Below are positions 31,357 to 32,273 of a stretch of 32,273 nt of DNA, piece after piece. Every line of letters begins with the position of its first letter. Within the stretch, counting starts at the first letter, position 1. The DNA lies in assembly GCA_947177525.1 (NCBI GenBank), contig CAMWUW010000018.1, forward strand, positions 1-32,273. Direction: 5' to 3'. Below the pieces are notes generated by a model, which saw nothing but the letters and a program-made list of their open reading frames with translations, was not told the origin of the DNA and ran no database searches. Made by a program: the position numbers and the translations under genes. This DNA is from an uncultured Bacteroidales bacterium (GTDB lineage: Bacteria; Bacteroidota; Bacteroidia; Bacteroidales; UBA932).

Positions 31357-32273
31357 TCAGATATATTTGAATTCCATGTAGGTGGCGCCGAGCTCGTCAT
31401 TGAAGCTGCCTCCTATGAAGCCCACGAGGTCTCCCTTGCGCAGCTTTCCGTCTTCCATAAGTACTTTTATGGAGTTCTGTACAAAGCCTTCCTTTGTGCC
31501 CGTCACCTCGAACGGGTAGCCATAGATTGCGTAGGTCAGCCCGAGCTCCCTCATTGTATATCCGTTGTAGCACATTGCGTAAATCGGAACTTTGGGCCTG
31601 AATTCCGCAAGATAGCGGCCTGTCCTTCCTGTCCATGTGTCGAAGATGATAGCCTTGACCGGAAGCTGGAGGGTTGCGGCGACAAGCGACCGTGCCAGAA
31701 CTGCTGCAATCGGCTTTGTCACGTTCACAAGGTCCATTGGAGGCGGCGTGGAAATTGACACTTCTGTCTCGACTGCAATCCTGGCCATCGTGCGCACTGC
31801 TTCCACAGGATATTTGCCGGATGCAGTCTCTCCGCTGAGCATTATGGCATCCGTGCTCTGGAAAATGGCATTGGCCACGTCAGTCACCTCCGCCCTTGTA
31901 GGTCTTGGATTGCTGATCATGCTGTGAAGCATCTGGGTAGCGACAATCACTGGCTTTTTGCGCTCACGGCATCGTTTAATGATGTTTTTCTGTATCAGAG
32001 GTATCTTCTCAGCCGGAATTTCCACCCCGAGGTCTCCCCTGGCAATCATAACTCCGTAGCAGTGGGAAAGTATATTGTCGAGGTTGTCTATTCCCTGCTG
32101 ATTCTCGATTTTTGATATTATCTTCAGATGGCTGTGCCGCGCATCAAGTATCTTCTGTATTTCGATAAGGTCTTCCTTGGTGCGCACAAATGAATGTGCA
32201 ATGAAATCAATGTCTGCGTCAATTGCCCAGTTTACGAAAGTCTTGTCCTTTTCGGTGAGCGCAGGGAGTGAAA
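31357..32273 (-). CDS. pyk: Pyruvate kinase, C-terminal 305 residues (5' end outside window)
   Basis: The visible part covers the end of the TIM barrel and the C-terminal regulatory domain. Landmarks are IDADIDFIAHSFVR, KIISKIENQQGIDNLD with the active-site lysine, MIARGDLGVEIP, VATQMLHSM, DAIMLSGETASGKYP, and a C-terminal domain with the end MEFKYI. The enzyme makes pyruvate and ATP from phosphoenolpyruvate and ADP in glycolysis. A GTG at 32187 is not the start: the frame stays open upstream with conserved sequence and runs off the window. It opens a tight operon with two exported proteins and a DUF1963 protein. Confidence 0.96.
   Translation of the reverse strand, partial: SLPALTEKDKTFVNWAIDADIDFIAHSFVRTKEDLIEIQKILDARHSHLKIISKIENQQGIDNLDNILSHCYGVMIARGDLGVEIPAEKIPLIQKNIIKRCRERKKPVIVATQMLHSMISNPRPTRAEVTDVANAIFQSTDAIMLSGETASGKYPVEAVRTMARIAVETEVSISTPPPMDLVNVTKPIAAVLARSLVAATLQLPVKAIIFDTWTGRTGRYLAEFRPKVPIYAMCYNGYTMRELGLTYAIYGYPFEVTGTKEGFVQNSIKVLMEDGKLRKGDLVGFIGGSFNDELGATYMEFKYI

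Noticed and set aside
1..32273. tRNA, rRNA, CRISPR or insertion sequence
   Set aside because: I looked for repeated spacers, transposase frames, long terminal inverted repeats and tRNA cloverleaf signatures and saw none that could be supported.

Overview
The window reads as chromosomal DNA from a member of the Bacteroidota, most likely Bacteroidales. Three things support this. Several intergenic regions carry exact matches to the Bacteroidota -7 box TAnnTTTG, in places with a TTTG about 18-20 bp upstream, and most starts lack a clear Shine-Dalgarno. The window encodes envelope families typical of the phylum, including a GIN/DUF2807 protein, a DUF5723 barrel and lipoproteins with long acidic or beta-rich bodies. 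The gene content is otherwise housekeeping in nature. The presence of a probable cysteate synthase hints at a sulfonolipid-forming lineage such as Alistipes and its relatives, but this is inference and the genus cannot be fixed from the sequence. I see no phage, insertion sequence, CRISPR array, rRNA or tRNA.

Layout. 1-3415 (+): the end of an ABC-F ATPase, an RlmB-type rRNA methyltransferase, a GIN-domain exported protein and an M19 dipeptidase. 3384-7343 (-): a DMT transporter, cinA and pyrD, and a small XRE regulator whose own promoter is overlaid by a palindrome. 7344-7865: an AT-rich 522-bp regulatory region with related TTTGTAA palindromes. 7866-10384 (+): a long-form QueA-family enzyme and a glycerolipid acyltransferase, closed by a bidirectional terminator.

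10482-18762 (-) is the most interesting part. It is one tightly packed block, read in the order Ca2+/Na+ exchanger, HdrC-like, HdrB-like, HdrA-like, second HdrC-like, HdrE-HdrD-like membrane fusion, threonine-synthase-family enzyme that I call a probable cysteate synthase, and MscS channel. Three ATGA overlaps couple the Hdr genes. The set looks like a membrane-bound heterodisulfide-reductase/Qmo/DsrMK-type electron-transfer complex co-expressed with an enzyme that would use sulfite to make a C-sulfonate. I propose a sulfur-redox module feeding cysteate, and possibly sulfonolipid, synthesis.

18916-20244 (+) is an NfeD-like membrane protease. 20280-23252 (-) holds an RlmCD-type rRNA methyltransferase, a second exchanger paralogue and a small membrane protein. 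23253-24350 is gene-poor, with one uncertain small ORF on the minus strand, an exact promoter box, a short prenyltransferase-like fragment and a 69-codon ORF. 24405-25295 is a radical SAM protein. 25296-25645 holds a strong promoter and a structured leader that also contains a 58-codon ORF overlapping the next gene by ATGA. 25646-29437 (+) encodes a small lipoprotein, a large lipoprotein and a DUF5723 barrel. 29530-32273 (-) is the end of pyruvate kinase followed by two exported barrel-like proteins and a DUF1963 protein in one tight unit.
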